Shown: piece by piece, positions 8,039 to 17,355 of the stretch
How the letters are laid out: each line of letters begins with the position of its first letter
Position numbering within the stretch: position 1 is the stretch's first letter
NCBI RefSeq assembly: GCF_014764305.1
Contig: NZ_CP061703.1
Span: forward strand, 1,518,800 to 1,582,799
Length of the DNA: 64,000 nt
Direction of reading: 5' to 3'
Source: Mesoflavibacter profundi
Lineage (GTDB): Bacteria; Bacteroidota; Bacteroidia; Flavobacteriales; Flavobacteriaceae
Translations under genes and position numbers: made by a program
Notes under the pieces: model-generated
The model's input: only the letters and a program-made list of their open reading frames with translations
What the model was told of the DNA's origin: nothing
Database searches by the model: none

Positions 8039-10096
8039 CTAACTAATCTGCAATCCATTTTTAACCGTTGTATCAGGATTTACAAATACTAAATCACCTT
8101 CGGCATTTTCGGTCATTAAAATCATACCTTCACTTTCTACACCACGTAAAGCTCTTGGCGCTAGGTTAACTAAAACCGTTACTTGTTTACCAACAACTTC
8201 TTCTGCAGTAAAACTCTCGGCAATACCAGAAACAATAGTGCGAACATCTATGCCAGTATCTACTTTTAAAACTAGTAATTTTTTGGCTTTAGGCATTTTT
8301 TCGGCTTCAATTATAGTTCCAACACGCAAATCTAACTTTGTAAAATCATCAAAAGTAATCGTGTCTTTTTGAGGCTCTACTTTTTTGTTAGCTGCTTCGT
8401 TAGCTTTTTTGCTAGCTTCTAATTTATCTAATTGAATTTGAATGTCTTTGTCTTCAATTTTATTAAAAAGTAATTCGCTTTGTCCAATTTGGTGATTAGC
8501 TGGTAATAACACGTCTTTTGTTGAAATGTCACTCCAAGACATCTCGACTGCGCTCGATGTGACATTTAAAATTTGTTTCAACTTAGCTGAAGTAAATGGT
8601 AAAAATGGTTCTGATAATGTAGCTAAAGCACTTGCAATTTGTAAAGCAACATACATAATGGTTTGCGTACGTGCTTCGTCTGTTTTTACTAATTTCCAAG
8701 GTTCTTCATCTGCAAGATATTTGTTACCAAGTCGTGCTAAATTCATAAGTTCTTGACTTGCTTCTCTAAAACGGTAACGTTCTAAAGAGCTTTCAATAAC
8801 CGCAGGATAGGCTTTTACAGCAGCTAAAGTGTCTTCATCTATTGCTGTAAATGTTGAAGGTGTTGGCACAATACCATTGTAATATTTGTTAGTTAAAACG
8901 ACAACACGATTAATAAAGTTACCAAAAATGGCCACAAGCTCGTTGTTGTTTCTGGCTTGAAAATCTTTCCAAGTAAAATCGTTATCCTTGGTTTCTGGTG
9001 CGTTAGCGGTTAAAGTGTAACGCAAAACATCTTGTTTACCAGGAAAATCTTTTAGGTATTCTGGTAACCAAACTGCCCAATTTTTTGAGGTTGATAACTT
9101 GTTACCTTCTAAATTTAAAAATTCGTTAGCAGGTACATTGTCCGGTAAAATATAACTACCTTCTGCTTTTAACATAGACGGGAAAATAATACAGTGAAAT
9201 ACGATATTATCTTTTCCAATAAAGTGAACTAATTTAGTGTCTTCGTCTTTCCAATATGGTTCCCAATCTTTTCCTTCGCGTTCTGCCCATTCTTTAGTGG
9301 AAGAGATGTAGCCAATTGGCGCATCAAACCAAACGTAAAGTACTTTTCCTTCGCCACCTTCTACAGGAACAGGAATTCCCCAATCTAAATCACGTGTTAC
9401 TGCACGTGGACGTAAACCATCATCTATCCAAGATTTTACTTGTCCGTACACGTTTGGTTTCCAGTCTTTTTTATGACCTTTTAAAATCCACTCGCGTAAA
9501 AAGTTTTCGTGTTTATTTAACGGTAAAAACCAGTGTTTAGTTTCTTTTAAAGTTGGTGTATTGCCTGTTATTGCAGATTTTGGATTGATTAAATCTGTGG
9601 CGTTGTGCGATGTACCACACTTTTCGCATTGGTCACCATAACTCTCTTCGTTACCACATTTTGGACAAGTTCCAATCACAAAACGATCGGCTAAAAATTG
9701 TTTAGCTTCTTCGTCGTATAATTGCTCTGTAACTTCTTCTACAAATTCGTTTTTATCGTATAAGGTTTTGAAAAATTCTGAAGCTGTATCATGATGAATT
9801 TTCGCCGATGTACGTGAGTAATTATCAAAGCTAATACCAAATTCTTCAAAAGAATCTTTAATAATCTTATGATATCTGTCTACAATTTCTTGTGGTGTAA
9901 CGCCTTCATTTTTTGCTTTTATAGTAATTGGTACACCATGCTCGTCACTTCCGCAGATAAAAGCAACATCTTTACCAGTTAAACGTTTATAACGTGCATA
10001 AATATCTGCTGGAACATAAACACCAGCTAAATGCCCAATGTGTATAGGACCATTTGTATAAGGTAAAGCAGCAGTAATTGTATATCTTTTTGACAT
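8039..10096 (-). CDS. metG: Methionine--tRNA ligase
   Basis: 685 residues from the ATG at 10094-10096. An upstream in-frame ATG at 10132 would add 12 residues not expected in the family, whereas [16 protein letters not shown] is the usual N-terminus. It charges tRNA-Met in the cytoplasm. The class I signature HIGH is at residues 19-22. A zinc knuckle with four cysteines (CPKC and CEKC) lies near 145-165, and the KMSKS-type loop reads KLSTS. The last 110 residues are an EMAP/Arc1p-like tRNA-binding domain ([12 protein letters not shown]). Oddity: the linker between the anticodon-binding and C-terminal domains carries an in-frame palindromic repeat-like sequence (8524-8567) encoding about [14 protein letters not shown]. 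Confidence 0.98.
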   Translation of the reverse strand: MSKRYTITAALPYTNGPIHIGHLAGVYVPADIYARYKRLTGKDVAFICGSDEHGVPITIKAKNEGVTPQEIVDRYHKIIKDSFEEFGISFDNYSRTSAKIHHDTASEFFKTLYDKNEFVEEVTEQLYDEEAKQFLADRFVIGTCPKCGNEESYGDQCEKCGTSHNATDLINPKSAITGNTPTLKETKHWFLPLNKHENFLREWILKGHKKDWKPNVYGQVKSWIDDGLRPRAVTRDLDWGIPVPVEGGEGKVLYVWFDAPIGYISSTKEWAEREGKDWEPYWKDEDTKLVHFIGKDNIVFHCIIFPSMLKAEGSYILPDNVPANEFLNLEGNKLSTSKNWAVWLPEYLKDFPGKQDVLRYTLTANAPETKDNDFTWKDFQARNNNELVAIFGNFINRVVVLTNKYYNGIVPTPSTFTAIDEDTLAAVKAYPAVIESSLERYRFREASQELMNLARLGNKYLADEEPWKLVKTDEARTQTIMYVALQIASALATLSEPFLPFTSAKLKQILNVTSSAVEMSWSDISTKDVLLPANHQIGQSELLFNKIEDKDIQIQLDKLEASKKANEAANKKVEPQKDTITFDDFTKLDLRVGTIIEAEKMPKAKKLLVLKVDTGIDVRTIVSGIAESFTAEEVVGKQVTVLVNLAPRALRGVESEGMILMTENAEGDLVFVNPDTTVKNGLQIS
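8524..8567. repeat. Palindromic repeat-like element inside metG
   Basis: Outer arms AAATGTCAC (8524-8532) and GTGACATTT (8559-8567) are perfect inverted repeats. Between them lies a second imperfect palindrome, TCGA-ctgcgc-TCGA with flanking CAT/ATG. It is markedly more GC-rich than the surrounding gene. The core resembles the short palindromic repeats built on a TCGAGCGCAGTCGA-like core that are frequent in Flavobacteriia genomes (recalled, not searched). I noticed no second copy in this window. Confidence 0.6.
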
Positions 10097-10155
10097 GATA
10101 ATTTTCTTTATTAAAGGCGTAAAAATACACATTTTAACAGCGATTTAGAAAAAAA

Positions 10156-11187
10156 ATGTACATTTACAATATGTCAAAAAACAGATTTATAATTATTACT
10201 TTATTGGTGTTTCTTTTTACAGGAACTAACGCCATGATATCCCAAAATGTAAACTTTAAAAACCCAACAGAAAATTTGATACAACCACCATATTTAAAAG
10301 CTGGTGATACGGTTGCAATTGTAGCGCCATCAGGAATTTTAAAACATAGAAATGAAGAAGTTGAACGCGCAAAACGTTTATTAAAACAATGGAATCTTAA
10401 TGTTGTTGTTGGTAAACATGTGTTTAATCAAGCTAATCATTTTGCAGGTACAGATCAAGAACGTTGTGAAGATTTTCAAAACGCTTTAGATAATCCAAAT
10501 ATTAAAGCTATTTGGTGCGCACGTGGCGGATACGGTACGGTTAGAATTTTGGATAAATTAGATTACACTAAATTTTTAGAACAGCCTAAATGGATTATTG
10601 GATATAGCGATATTACAGCATTGCATAACCAAATACATAATTTAGGCGTACAAAGTTTACATGCGATGATGTGTGTAAGTTTACCTAAGGATGAAAGTGA
10701 AGTAGAACAAACTATCGCCACGTTTAAAAAAGCCATTTTTGGTGAAACTTTAAGCTATACGTTAGAAGGATCAAAATACAATCAAACTGGTGAAGTTAGA
10801 GCACCAATTGTTGGAGGTAACTTGACGATGCTTCATACTATGTTAGGTAGTAAAACTAGCGTTGATACTTCTGGTAAAATATTATTTATTGAAGAAATTG
10901 GCGAGTACAAATACCACATAGATCGTATGTTACAAAGTCTAAAACGAGCTGGTTATTTTGATCATTGTAAAGGTGTTATTGTTGGCGATATGACTAAGCT
11001 AAGAAAAAACACAACGCTTTGGGGAACATCTATAGAACAGCTAATTTTAGATGCGCTTGCCGATTACGATTTCCCGATTGCATTTAATATGCCAGCAGGA
11101 CACGAAGAGGATAATAGAGCTTTAATTTTAGGTAGAAATGCTACTTTAAAAGTTGAAAAAACAAAATCTACACTTGTATTTGAATAG
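10156..11187 (+). CDS. LD-carboxypeptidase (peptidase family S66)
   Basis: 343 residues from the first ATG; a second ATG at 10171 (MSKNRFIIITLLVFLFTG) begins directly with a signal peptide and may be the true start. S66 enzymes remove the terminal D-alanine from muropeptide tetrapeptides during peptidoglycan recycling. Typical blocks are visible: KAGDTVAIVAPSG, CARGGYGTVRIL, the nucleophile-serine block GYSDITALHN, and the C-terminal FIEEIGEYKYHIDRML and MPAGHEEDNRALILG carrying the Glu and His of the Ser-His-Glu triad. An export signal suggests a periplasmic enzyme, unlike the cytoplasmic E. coli LdcA. yraN follows after 2 bases, so they are co-transcribed. Confidence 0.93.
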   Translation: MYIYNMSKNRFIIITLLVFLFTGTNAMISQNVNFKNPTENLIQPPYLKAGDTVAIVAPSGILKHRNEEVERAKRLLKQWNLNVVVGKHVFNQANHFAGTDQERCEDFQNALDNPNIKAIWCARGGYGTVRILDKLDYTKFLEQPKWIIGYSDITALHNQIHNLGVQSLHAMMCVSLPKDESEVEQTIATFKKAIFGETLSYTLEGSKYNQTGEVRAPIVGGNLTMLHTMLGSKTSVDTSGKILFIEEIGEYKYHIDRMLQSLKRAGYFDHCKGVIVGDMTKLRKNTTLWGTSIEQLILDALADYDFPIAFNMPAGHEEDNRALILGRNATLKVEKTKSTLVFE

Positions 11188-11189
11188 TA

Positions 11190-11549
11190 ATGGCTAGTCA
11201 CAACCAGCTTGGTAAAAAAGGAGAACAACTTGCAGTAGATTTTTTAATTGAAAATGGCTACGATATTGTTGAACGTAATTACCGCTTTAATAAAGCTGAA
11301 GTCGATATTATTGCTCAAAAAGAAGACGTTTTAGCAATTATTGAAGTTAAAACAAGATCTACAGCAGATTTTGGAAATCCGCAAGATTTTGTAAAACCAA
11401 AGCAAATAAAAAACCTAGTTAAAGCAGTAGATGAGTATGTGACTGTAAATAACCTAGAAGTAGATGTGCGTTTTGATATTATAGCAATTGTAAAAGAAGA
11501 AAAGCAATTTAATATTGAGCATTTAGAAGATGCTTTTTTCTTTTTTTAA
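11190..11549 (+). CDS. yraN: YraN family (UPF0102) putative endonuclease
   Basis: 119 residues with the restriction-endonuclease-like fold of UPF0102. The sequence begins LGKKGEQLAVDFL, continues with GYDIVERNYRF, and carries the catalytic-type residues in AEVDIIAQ and IIEVKTRS (the D-x(n)-E-x-K pattern). The family's biological role is unsettled; nuclease activity is inferred from fold and motif. The start is 2 bases after the LD-carboxypeptidase stop. Its 3' end overlaps the convergent DUF2200 gene by 4 bases. Confidence 0.93.
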   Translation: MASHNQLGKKGEQLAVDFLIENGYDIVERNYRFNKAEVDIIAQKEDVLAIIEVKTRSTADFGNPQDFVKPKQIKNLVKAVDEYVTVNNLEVDVRFDIIAIVKEEKQFNIEHLEDAFFFF

Positions 11550-11896
11550 GATCTTAAAATGCTTTCCATTTTTTTACCTCTTGCAAGTTCGTCTATTAAC
11601 TTGTCCAAAAATCTAATTTTTTGCATCAAAGGATCTTCAATGTCTTCTACGCGGTAACCACAAATTAGACCTTTAATTTTATCAACGTTAGGATTAAGTT
11701 TTGGCGCTTTTTCAAAAAACGTTTCAAAGTCTATTTTAGTTTCTAAAATAGTATCTATATCTGCATTAGTATAACCTGTTAGCCAAGTAATAATTGTGTG
11801 TACATCTTCTTTTGTTTTTCCTTTTTTTTCGGCTTTAGTGATGTAATGCGGATACACACTTGCAAAAGACATTGCGAAAATTCGGTTTTTTTTCAT
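11546..11896 (-). CDS. DUF2200 family protein
   Basis: 116 residues, cytoplasmic, closely matching the DUF2200 pattern: N-terminal SFASVYPHYITKAEKKG, central ITWLTGY, then FETFFEKAPKLNPN and the C-terminal EDPLMQKIRFLDKLIDELA block ending GKKMESIL. Members are small predicted helical proteins of unknown function, widespread in bacteria. The stop overlaps the end of yraN on the opposite strand. No function can be assigned. Confidence 0.9.
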   Translation of the reverse strand: MKKNRIFAMSFASVYPHYITKAEKKGKTKEDVHTIITWLTGYTNADIDTILETKIDFETFFEKAPKLNPNVDKIKGLICGYRVEDIEDPLMQKIRFLDKLIDELARGKKMESILRS

Positions 11897-11927
11897 AATT
11901 ATTTAGATACTTAAATATTAAAGATAA

Positions 11928-13262
11928 CTATTCTTCTAATGTTTTAGAAAAATAATCTTTAAACGCTTCAAAATCATAAGGTTTTTTAATAATTACTTTG
12001 TCTTTATCAAGTATAAAGTAGCTTGGTGTAGATTTAACATTATAGTTGTTACCAATTTGGTTATCCCATTTTCCTTCTCCAAAAACATGGTAAAATTTTG
12101 GAAAATCGTAAGTCATGTCTTTCCAGCGGTAACGGTCTTCATCTAATGCTACAGCAATAACTTTTAATTGTTTTTGATCTATTGTTTTTACGTAGTTATG
12201 AAGTTGCGGAATTTCATCTAAACAATGCGAACATGTTGTGCTCCAAAATACGATTAAGTATGTATTAGCATCTTCTAATTCATGCATTTTTTTAACGGTA
12301 GCTTCACCGTTTTCATCATAAATAACAATTTCAAAATTATAACCTTTATGACCAATTGATGCATTTTTAAAGTATGTTAAATCTTCTACTAGAGCTTTAT
12401 CGCCTTGATTTGTCGCTAATTGTATTAAATACGCATCTGCGATATGATTGGCTACAGCTTCTATGTTTTCGTAAACAAATTGGTTGTAAAGTACTTCTAG
12501 AATGACTTTTTTTACATCTGTATTATTGCCTATTGTTTGTACTGCAGTATCAATGTTTTTTATGTAAGAGGCATTTAAATGGTCTTGATCTATAAAGTTA
12601 TAGATGTAATTTAACGTCGCTTCTATTAAAAAGTTAGAATTTTGTAAAACCGGATTACTAAAATTGATGTGTTTAAAATAGTCTTGCTTTGCGTTATTTG
12701 TAAATTCTTGAGCAGTTACAAATTGGTTAGGAATATACGGTTTGCTTGCAGTTATAAAATTTAAAACCATTTTGCCTTCTGCAGCTTTCTCAAATTCCGA
12801 TTGTGTGTTTTTTAAAATGGTAATTATTTTAGTAAAGTCTTCTTCGTTGTTGTCGCCTTTCATGTAAAAATTATTAAGGCTTGTTCCAACCATTTGCATG
12901 CTTTTATTGTAAGATGTCCAAAGTTTATTTTCTTCGGAATTTATAAAGGTAAGTCCTTCGTCAAAATTATAGCTTAATTCTATATCTTCTTGATTAAATA
13001 AAAAGTCGAAGTTGTATTGGTCTTGCGGCTCGTTATAAACAATTCTATATGTTCCAGAAGGTTGATCTTTGTCTAAGGTAAAAGTAAACGTACCATCGTC
13101 TTTAATCTCGGCATTGTTTACAAACTTGCTAGTTTGTGTTGTTACTTGGTATAAAAAGGCAAATTTAAAATCTTCTTTATTTGGGAATTGTCCTTTAATT
13201 GTATACTGTGCAAAGTTAATTGTTGGTAGTAATACCAATAAAAACACTATTTTTTTAATCAT
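11928..13262 (-). CDS. Secreted TlpA-like thioredoxin-fold protein
   Basis: 444 residues with a signal peptide (MIKKIVFLLVLLPTINFAQ). The N-terminal domain (about 20-105) is a beta-sandwich of the DUF4369 type common in Bacteroidota thioredoxin-like proteins, followed by a helical middle region. The C-terminal 130 residues form an AhpC/TSA-like thioredoxin domain with the redox motif C344-S-H-C347 in FWSTTCSHCLDE and a cis-proline region NVKSTPSYFILDKD. It should act as a periplasmic thiol-disulfide oxidoreductase. The CSHC active site differs from the usual CPPC of TlpA. It lies 33 bases downstream of mfd. Confidence 0.9.
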   Translation of the reverse strand: MIKKIVFLLVLLPTINFAQYTIKGQFPNKEDFKFAFLYQVTTQTSKFVNNAEIKDDGTFTFTLDKDQPSGTYRIVYNEPQDQYNFDFLFNQEDIELSYNFDEGLTFINSEENKLWTSYNKSMQMVGTSLNNFYMKGDNNEEDFTKIITILKNTQSEFEKAAEGKMVLNFITASKPYIPNQFVTAQEFTNNAKQDYFKHINFSNPVLQNSNFLIEATLNYIYNFIDQDHLNASYIKNIDTAVQTIGNNTDVKKVILEVLYNQFVYENIEAVANHIADAYLIQLATNQGDKALVEDLTYFKNASIGHKGYNFEIVIYDENGEATVKKMHELEDANTYLIVFWSTTCSHCLDEIPQLHNYVKTIDQKQLKVIAVALDEDRYRWKDMTYDFPKFYHVFGEGKWDNQIGNNYNVKSTPSYFILDKDKVIIKKPYDFEAFKDYFSKTLEE

Positions 13263-13295
13263 GGGTTGTTTGTTTTTTGTTTAAATTTTCAAAAA

Positions 13296-16200
13296 CTATT
13301 CCAAAATTGGTTTTAAAACTTGTAAAGCTTTCTCTACTGTTTTTATATTATCAAAGGTAAGTAATAAACGCAAACCATTACGTGTTTGTTTTTCTTTCAT
13401 TTTACAAGTTTGTGGATGTGTTTGTACGTATTGTAACACTTTTGTGAAGTAATTACTTTGGTAAAATCCGCTCTTTTGGTCGTTAATAAAGTAACCGATA
13501 AGTTTACCTTTTTTCATGATTACTTTTTCTACACCTATTTTTGTGGCAATCCATTTAATTCTAACACTGTTAAGCAAATCTACTACTTGAGTTGGTAACT
13601 CGCCAAAACGGTCTATTAATTGATTTTCGAAAGTAGTTAACTCGTCTTCCGTTTTTAGGTTATTTAAAGTGGTATACAGATTTAACCTTTCGGTTATACT
13701 GTTTACGTAATCGTCTGGGAAAAGTAATTCAAAATCGGTATCGATTGTAATGTCTTTAACGTATTGCTTTTTCTCTTCAGGCTCGTTGTAAAGGTCTTTA
13801 AATTCGTTTTCTTTAAGCTCTTCAATAGCTTCATTTAAGATTTTTTGGTAGGTATCAAAACCAATTTCGTTTATAAAACCACTTTGTTCGCCACCAAGTA
13901 AATCTCCTGCACCACGAATTTCTAGATCTTTCATTGCAATATTAAATCCGCTACCAAGCTCAGAAAATTGTTCTAATGCTTGAATACGTTTTCTGGCATC
14001 AGTAGTCATAGCGTGATAATCTGGCGTAATAAAATAGCAAAATGCTTTTTTATTGCTACGTCCAACACGACCGCGCATTTGGTGTAAATCACTTAACCCA
14101 AAATTGTTGGCATTATTAATAAAAATAGTATTGGCGTTAGAGACGTCTAAACCACTTTCTATAATGGTTGTACTTACTAAAACATCAAAAGTACCATTCA
14201 TAAAGTTTAGCATAAGCTCTTCCAGCTTTTTACCTTCTAATTGTCCGTGACCAACACCAATTTTTGCATCAGGCACTAAACGTTGGATCATACCTGCAAC
14301 TTCTTTGATGTTTTCAATACGATTATGAATAAAAAACACTTGTCCGCCACGTTCTATCTCGTAACTAACTGCATCTCTAATAGTTTCTTCGCTAAAACGA
14401 ATCACGTGACTTTCTATTGGGTAACGGTTTGGTGGCGGCGTTGTAATTACCGATAAATCTCTAGCAGCCATTAAACTAAACTGAAGTGTACGCGGTATTG
14501 GTGTAGCAGTTAGCGTAAGTACGTCTACGTTTTCTTTTATGCTTTTAAGTTTTTCTTTTACAGCGACACCAAATTTTTGTTCTTCATCAACAATTAAAAG
14601 TCCTAAATCTTTAAATTTAACGCTTTTATTAACCAATTGATGTGTACCAATAATAATATCTACATGACCTTTTTCTAGTTTTTCTAGAGTGATGCGTTTT
14701 TCTTTTGCAGTTTTAAAACGGTTTACATAATCTACCGTTACCGGAAATTCTTTTAAACGCTCGCTAAAGGTTTTATGATGCTGAAAGGCTAGGATAGTAG
14801 TTGGTACTAAAACTGCAACTTGTTTACCATTATCTACAGCTTTAAAGGCAGCACGAATAGCAACTTCGGTTTTACCAAAACCAACATCGCCACAAACCAA
14901 TCTATCCATTGGTCTTTCGCTTTCCATATCGGCTTTAATATCTGCAGTAGCAGTAACTTGATCTGGCGTATCTTCATATAAAAATGAAGCTTCTAACTCA
15001 TGCTGTAAATAACTATCTGGTTTATATTGAAATCCTTTTTTTAATTTACGCTTTGCGTATAGTTTTATTAAGTTGAAAGCAACGTGTTTAACTCTAGATT
15101 TGGTTTTTTCTTTAAGGGTTTTCCAAGCTTTACTACCTAATTTATAGATTTTTGGTGGCGCACCATCTTTACCGTTAAATTTGGTTATTTTATGTAAAGA
15201 GTGTATGCTTAGGTATAACACATCACGTTCTCCATACACTAATTTTATAGCTTCTTGTTTTTTACCATCTACATCAATTTTTTGTAGTCCGCCAAACTTA
15301 CCAATACCATGATCTATATGTGTTACATAATCGCCAATGTCTAGATTTGTAAGTTCTTTTAGTGTAATGGCTTGTTTTTTTGCATAGCCATTTTTAAGAT
15401 GAAATTTATGGTAGCGTTCAAAAATTTGATGATCTGTATAAACCACCATTTTTAAGTCGTGATCTATAAAACCTTGATACAAAGGTAGCACAATTGTTTG
15501 AAAATGAACATCGCCATCAACATCTTCAAAAATATCATGAAAACGTTTTGCTTGTTGCTCGCTTACGCAAGTAATATAATTGGTGTAACCTTTGTCGTGA
15601 TTAGCATTTAAATTATCTATTAATAAATTAAATTGTTTGTTAAATGCAGGTTGAGGTACTGTGTCAAACTTTACAAATTGCTCTGCTTTAAAAACAGATG
15701 TTGTCCCAAATTCGACTATGTTAAAATCTAATAATTCTTTTTTTAAGGTTTCAGAATTTGAAAAAAGCTCATTAGGTTTGGCGTGTTTAAGCTCGGAAGA
15801 CAAGTTGTTAAAAGCAGTTTGAGCTTTACTAAAAAAATCGTCTATTCGGTTAAAAGTTAAATCGAAATTTTTACCAAAAACAACTGTTTTTTGAGCGATG
15901 TATTGTAAAAAGCTTTGCCTTTTTTCTTCAATTAGTTTATTAGCAACATTAGGAATAATACTAATTTTTTTAATTTGCTCTGTAGATAATTGTGTTTCTA
16001 CATCAAAGGTACGAATGCTGTCTACTTCGTCACCAAAAAATTCTATACGATATGGTTGGTCGTGACTAAAGGAAAACACATCTACAATTCCGCCACGTAC
16101 CGAAAATTCTCCAGGTTCGGTAACAAAATCTACACGTTTAAATTTGTATTCAAACAAGACTTCGTTTACAAAATCTATAGATAAGTTATCGTTTACAGTA

Positions 16201-16634
16201 ATCTTTAGTGTGTTACGTTCTAGCTCTTTTCTAGTTACAACTTTTTCAAAAAGTGCATCTGGATACGTAACAATTATAGCCGGTTTTTTACGTGAGTTTA
16301 TACGGTTTAAAACTTCTGCACGAAGTAAAACGTTGGCGTTATCTGTTTCTTCAATTTGGTAAGGTCTGCGATAGCTTCCTGGATAAAATAAAACATCGTT
16401 TTTATTTATCAAATGTTCTAAATCGTTTAAATAGAAAGCAGCTTCTTCTTTATCTTGGAATATTAGTAAAAATGGTAAATCGGATTGTTTGAAAATTTGT
16501 GAAATTATAAACGAAACCGAAGATCCTACTAATCCTTTAACGTGCGTTTTACTTTTAGGTAGGGCAATAGCAGTTTGCAATTTTTGCGTTTGCAAAGATT
16601 GTAAATAGGCTTGCGAGATGTTAGATTTACTCAC
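13296..16634 (-). CDS. mfd: Transcription-repair coupling factor Mfd
   Basis: 1112 residues from a GTG at 16632-16634. A TTG seven codons further upstream is in frame but lies inside the -7 promoter element, so it cannot be the start. Mfd removes stalled RNA polymerase at DNA lesions and recruits UvrA. Seen in order are UvrB-like domains (SVSFIISQIF; VRGGIVDVFSF), the CarD-like RNA-polymerase-interaction domain (DYVTHIDHGIGKFGG), the RecG-type translocase motor with Walker A GDVGFGKTEVA and DEEQ box VDEEQKFGV, the motif IESGLDVSNANTI and the QMRGRVGRS block, then the TRCF C-terminal domain. Full length for the family. Confidence 0.98.
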   Translation of the reverse strand: MSKSNISQAYLQSLQTQKLQTAIALPKSKTHVKGLVGSSVSFIISQIFKQSDLPFLLIFQDKEEAAFYLNDLEHLINKNDVLFYPGSYRRPYQIEETDNANVLLRAEVLNRINSRKKPAIIVTYPDALFEKVVTRKELERNTLKITVNDNLSIDFVNEVLFEYKFKRVDFVTEPGEFSVRGGIVDVFSFSHDQPYRIEFFGDEVDSIRTFDVETQLSTEQIKKISIIPNVANKLIEEKRQSFLQYIAQKTVVFGKNFDLTFNRIDDFFSKAQTAFNNLSSELKHAKPNELFSNSETLKKELLDFNIVEFGTTSVFKAEQFVKFDTVPQPAFNKQFNLLIDNLNANHDKGYTNYITCVSEQQAKRFHDIFEDVDGDVHFQTIVLPLYQGFIDHDLKMVVYTDHQIFERYHKFHLKNGYAKKQAITLKELTNLDIGDYVTHIDHGIGKFGGLQKIDVDGKKQEAIKLVYGERDVLYLSIHSLHKITKFNGKDGAPPKIYKLGSKAWKTLKEKTKSRVKHVAFNLIKLYAKRKLKKGFQYKPDSYLQHELEASFLYEDTPDQVTATADIKADMESERPMDRLVCGDVGFGKTEVAIRAAFKAVDNGKQVAVLVPTTILAFQHHKTFSERLKEFPVTVDYVNRFKTAKEKRITLEKLEKGHVDIIIGTHQLVNKSVKFKDLGLLIVDEEQKFGVAVKEKLKSIKENVDVLTLTATPIPRTLQFSLMAARDLSVITTPPPNRYPIESHVIRFSEETIRDAVSYEIERGGQVFFIHNRIENIKEVAGMIQRLVPDAKIGVGHGQLEGKKLEELMLNFMNGTFDVLVSTTIIESGLDVSNANTIFINNANNFGLSDLHQMRGRVGRSNKKAFCYFITPDYHAMTTDARKRIQALEQFSELGSGFNIAMKDLEIRGAGDLLGGEQSGFINEIGFDTYQKILNEAIEELKENEFKDLYNEPEEKKQYVKDITIDTDFELLFPDDYVNSITERLNLYTTLNNLKTEDELTTFENQLIDRFGELPTQVVDLLNSVRIKWIATKIGVEKVIMKKGKLIGYFINDQKSGFYQSNYFTKVLQYVQTHPQTCKMKEKQTRNGLRLLLTFDNIKTVEKALQVLKPILE

Positions 16635-16652
16635 CTTAAATAGAATTTTTTG

Positions 16653-16660
16653 CAAATATA
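16653..16660 (-). promoter_or_regulatory. Bacteroidota -7 promoter element of mfd
   Basis: On the minus strand this reads TATATTTG, an exact TAnnTTTG match, ending 18 bases before the GTG start at 16634. It contains the alternative upstream TTG codon, which decides the start of mfd. Confidence 0.65.
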
Positions 16661-16844
16661 AGGCTTAGATTTTTTAAAAGCTTTCTGATTAATTAATTTA
16701 ATCTGATATTAACAATACTAATGAAAATAAACTCTGGTAATTGACCTAAAATGTTGTTAGTAAAATAAATATGATCGTTTTAAATATGTGAAATATATAC
16801 GTTAAAAAAAGAAACTTTTAATTTTAAAAGGAGCAAGGTTTAAT

Positions 16845-16852
16845 TATATTTG
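16845..16852 (+). promoter_or_regulatory. Bacteroidota -7 promoter element of the TerB-like gene
   Basis: TATATTTG is an exact -7 consensus match, 22 bases before the ATG at 16875. The remaining intergenic DNA between mfd and this gene is AT-rich and shows no other structure. Confidence 0.6.
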
Positions 16853-16874
16853 CATTAAATTAAAAATATAAAGT

Positions 16875-17306
16875 ATGTCATTTTCAGATTTATTTGATAG
16901 TGGATTTAAAAAGCGAAATGAAGATCATTTTGCTGCAATTGTTAGAGTTGCGATGAGTGATGGTGTTATCACTGATGAAGAAAAGGCGTTTTTAGATAGA
17001 TTAGCACGTAATTTAGATATTAGCGAAGAAGATTATAAGTTAATATTAAAAGACTATAAATCGCATCCTATAAATCCGCCAACTTCTTACGACCAACGTT
17101 TAGAGCGTTTATACGATCTTGCAAGAATGGTTTGGGCAGATCATATAGAAGGTGAAAACCAAAAGGCTATTTTAGAGCGTCTTTGTGTTGGTTTAGGTTT
17201 TAAATCTAGTAACGCAAAGTATGTTACAGATAAAGCTTTAGAGCTTGTCCATGAAGGTGTAGATCTAGACACTTTTACTGATGAAATTAAAACAATGAAT
17301 AGATAA
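16875..17306 (+). CDS. TerB-like protein
   Basis: 143 residues, cytoplasmic, all helical. The sequence VRVAMSDGVITDEEKAFLDRLARNLDIS is the characteristic first half of the TerB/DjlA-N domain with its conserved acidic residues, and AKYVTDKALELV closes the domain. TerB domains bind metal and occur in tellurite-resistance and stress systems; stand-alone copies like this one are common in Bacteroidota, mostly of unknown role. It has its own promoter and faces the GTPase/kinase cluster tail to tail across a shared terminator, so operon linkage to other ter genes is absent. Confidence 0.88.
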   Translation: MSFSDLFDSGFKKRNEDHFAAIVRVAMSDGVITDEEKAFLDRLARNLDISEEDYKLILKDYKSHPINPPTSYDQRLERLYDLARMVWADHIEGENQKAILERLCVGLGFKSSNAKYVTDKALELVHEGVDLDTFTDEIKTMNR

Positions 17307-17324
17307 TTTATTGTTTATCCATAT

Positions 17325-17355
17325 AAAAAAAGCGAGCATTAAGCTCGCTTTTTTT
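17325..17355. terminator. Bidirectional intrinsic terminator
   Basis: Stem AGCGAGC (17331-17337), loop ATTAA, and GCTCGCT (17343-17349), flanked by A and T runs so that the paired region extends to 17325-17355. It ends the TerB-like gene on the plus strand and the histidine-kinase cluster on the minus strand. Confidence 0.92.
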
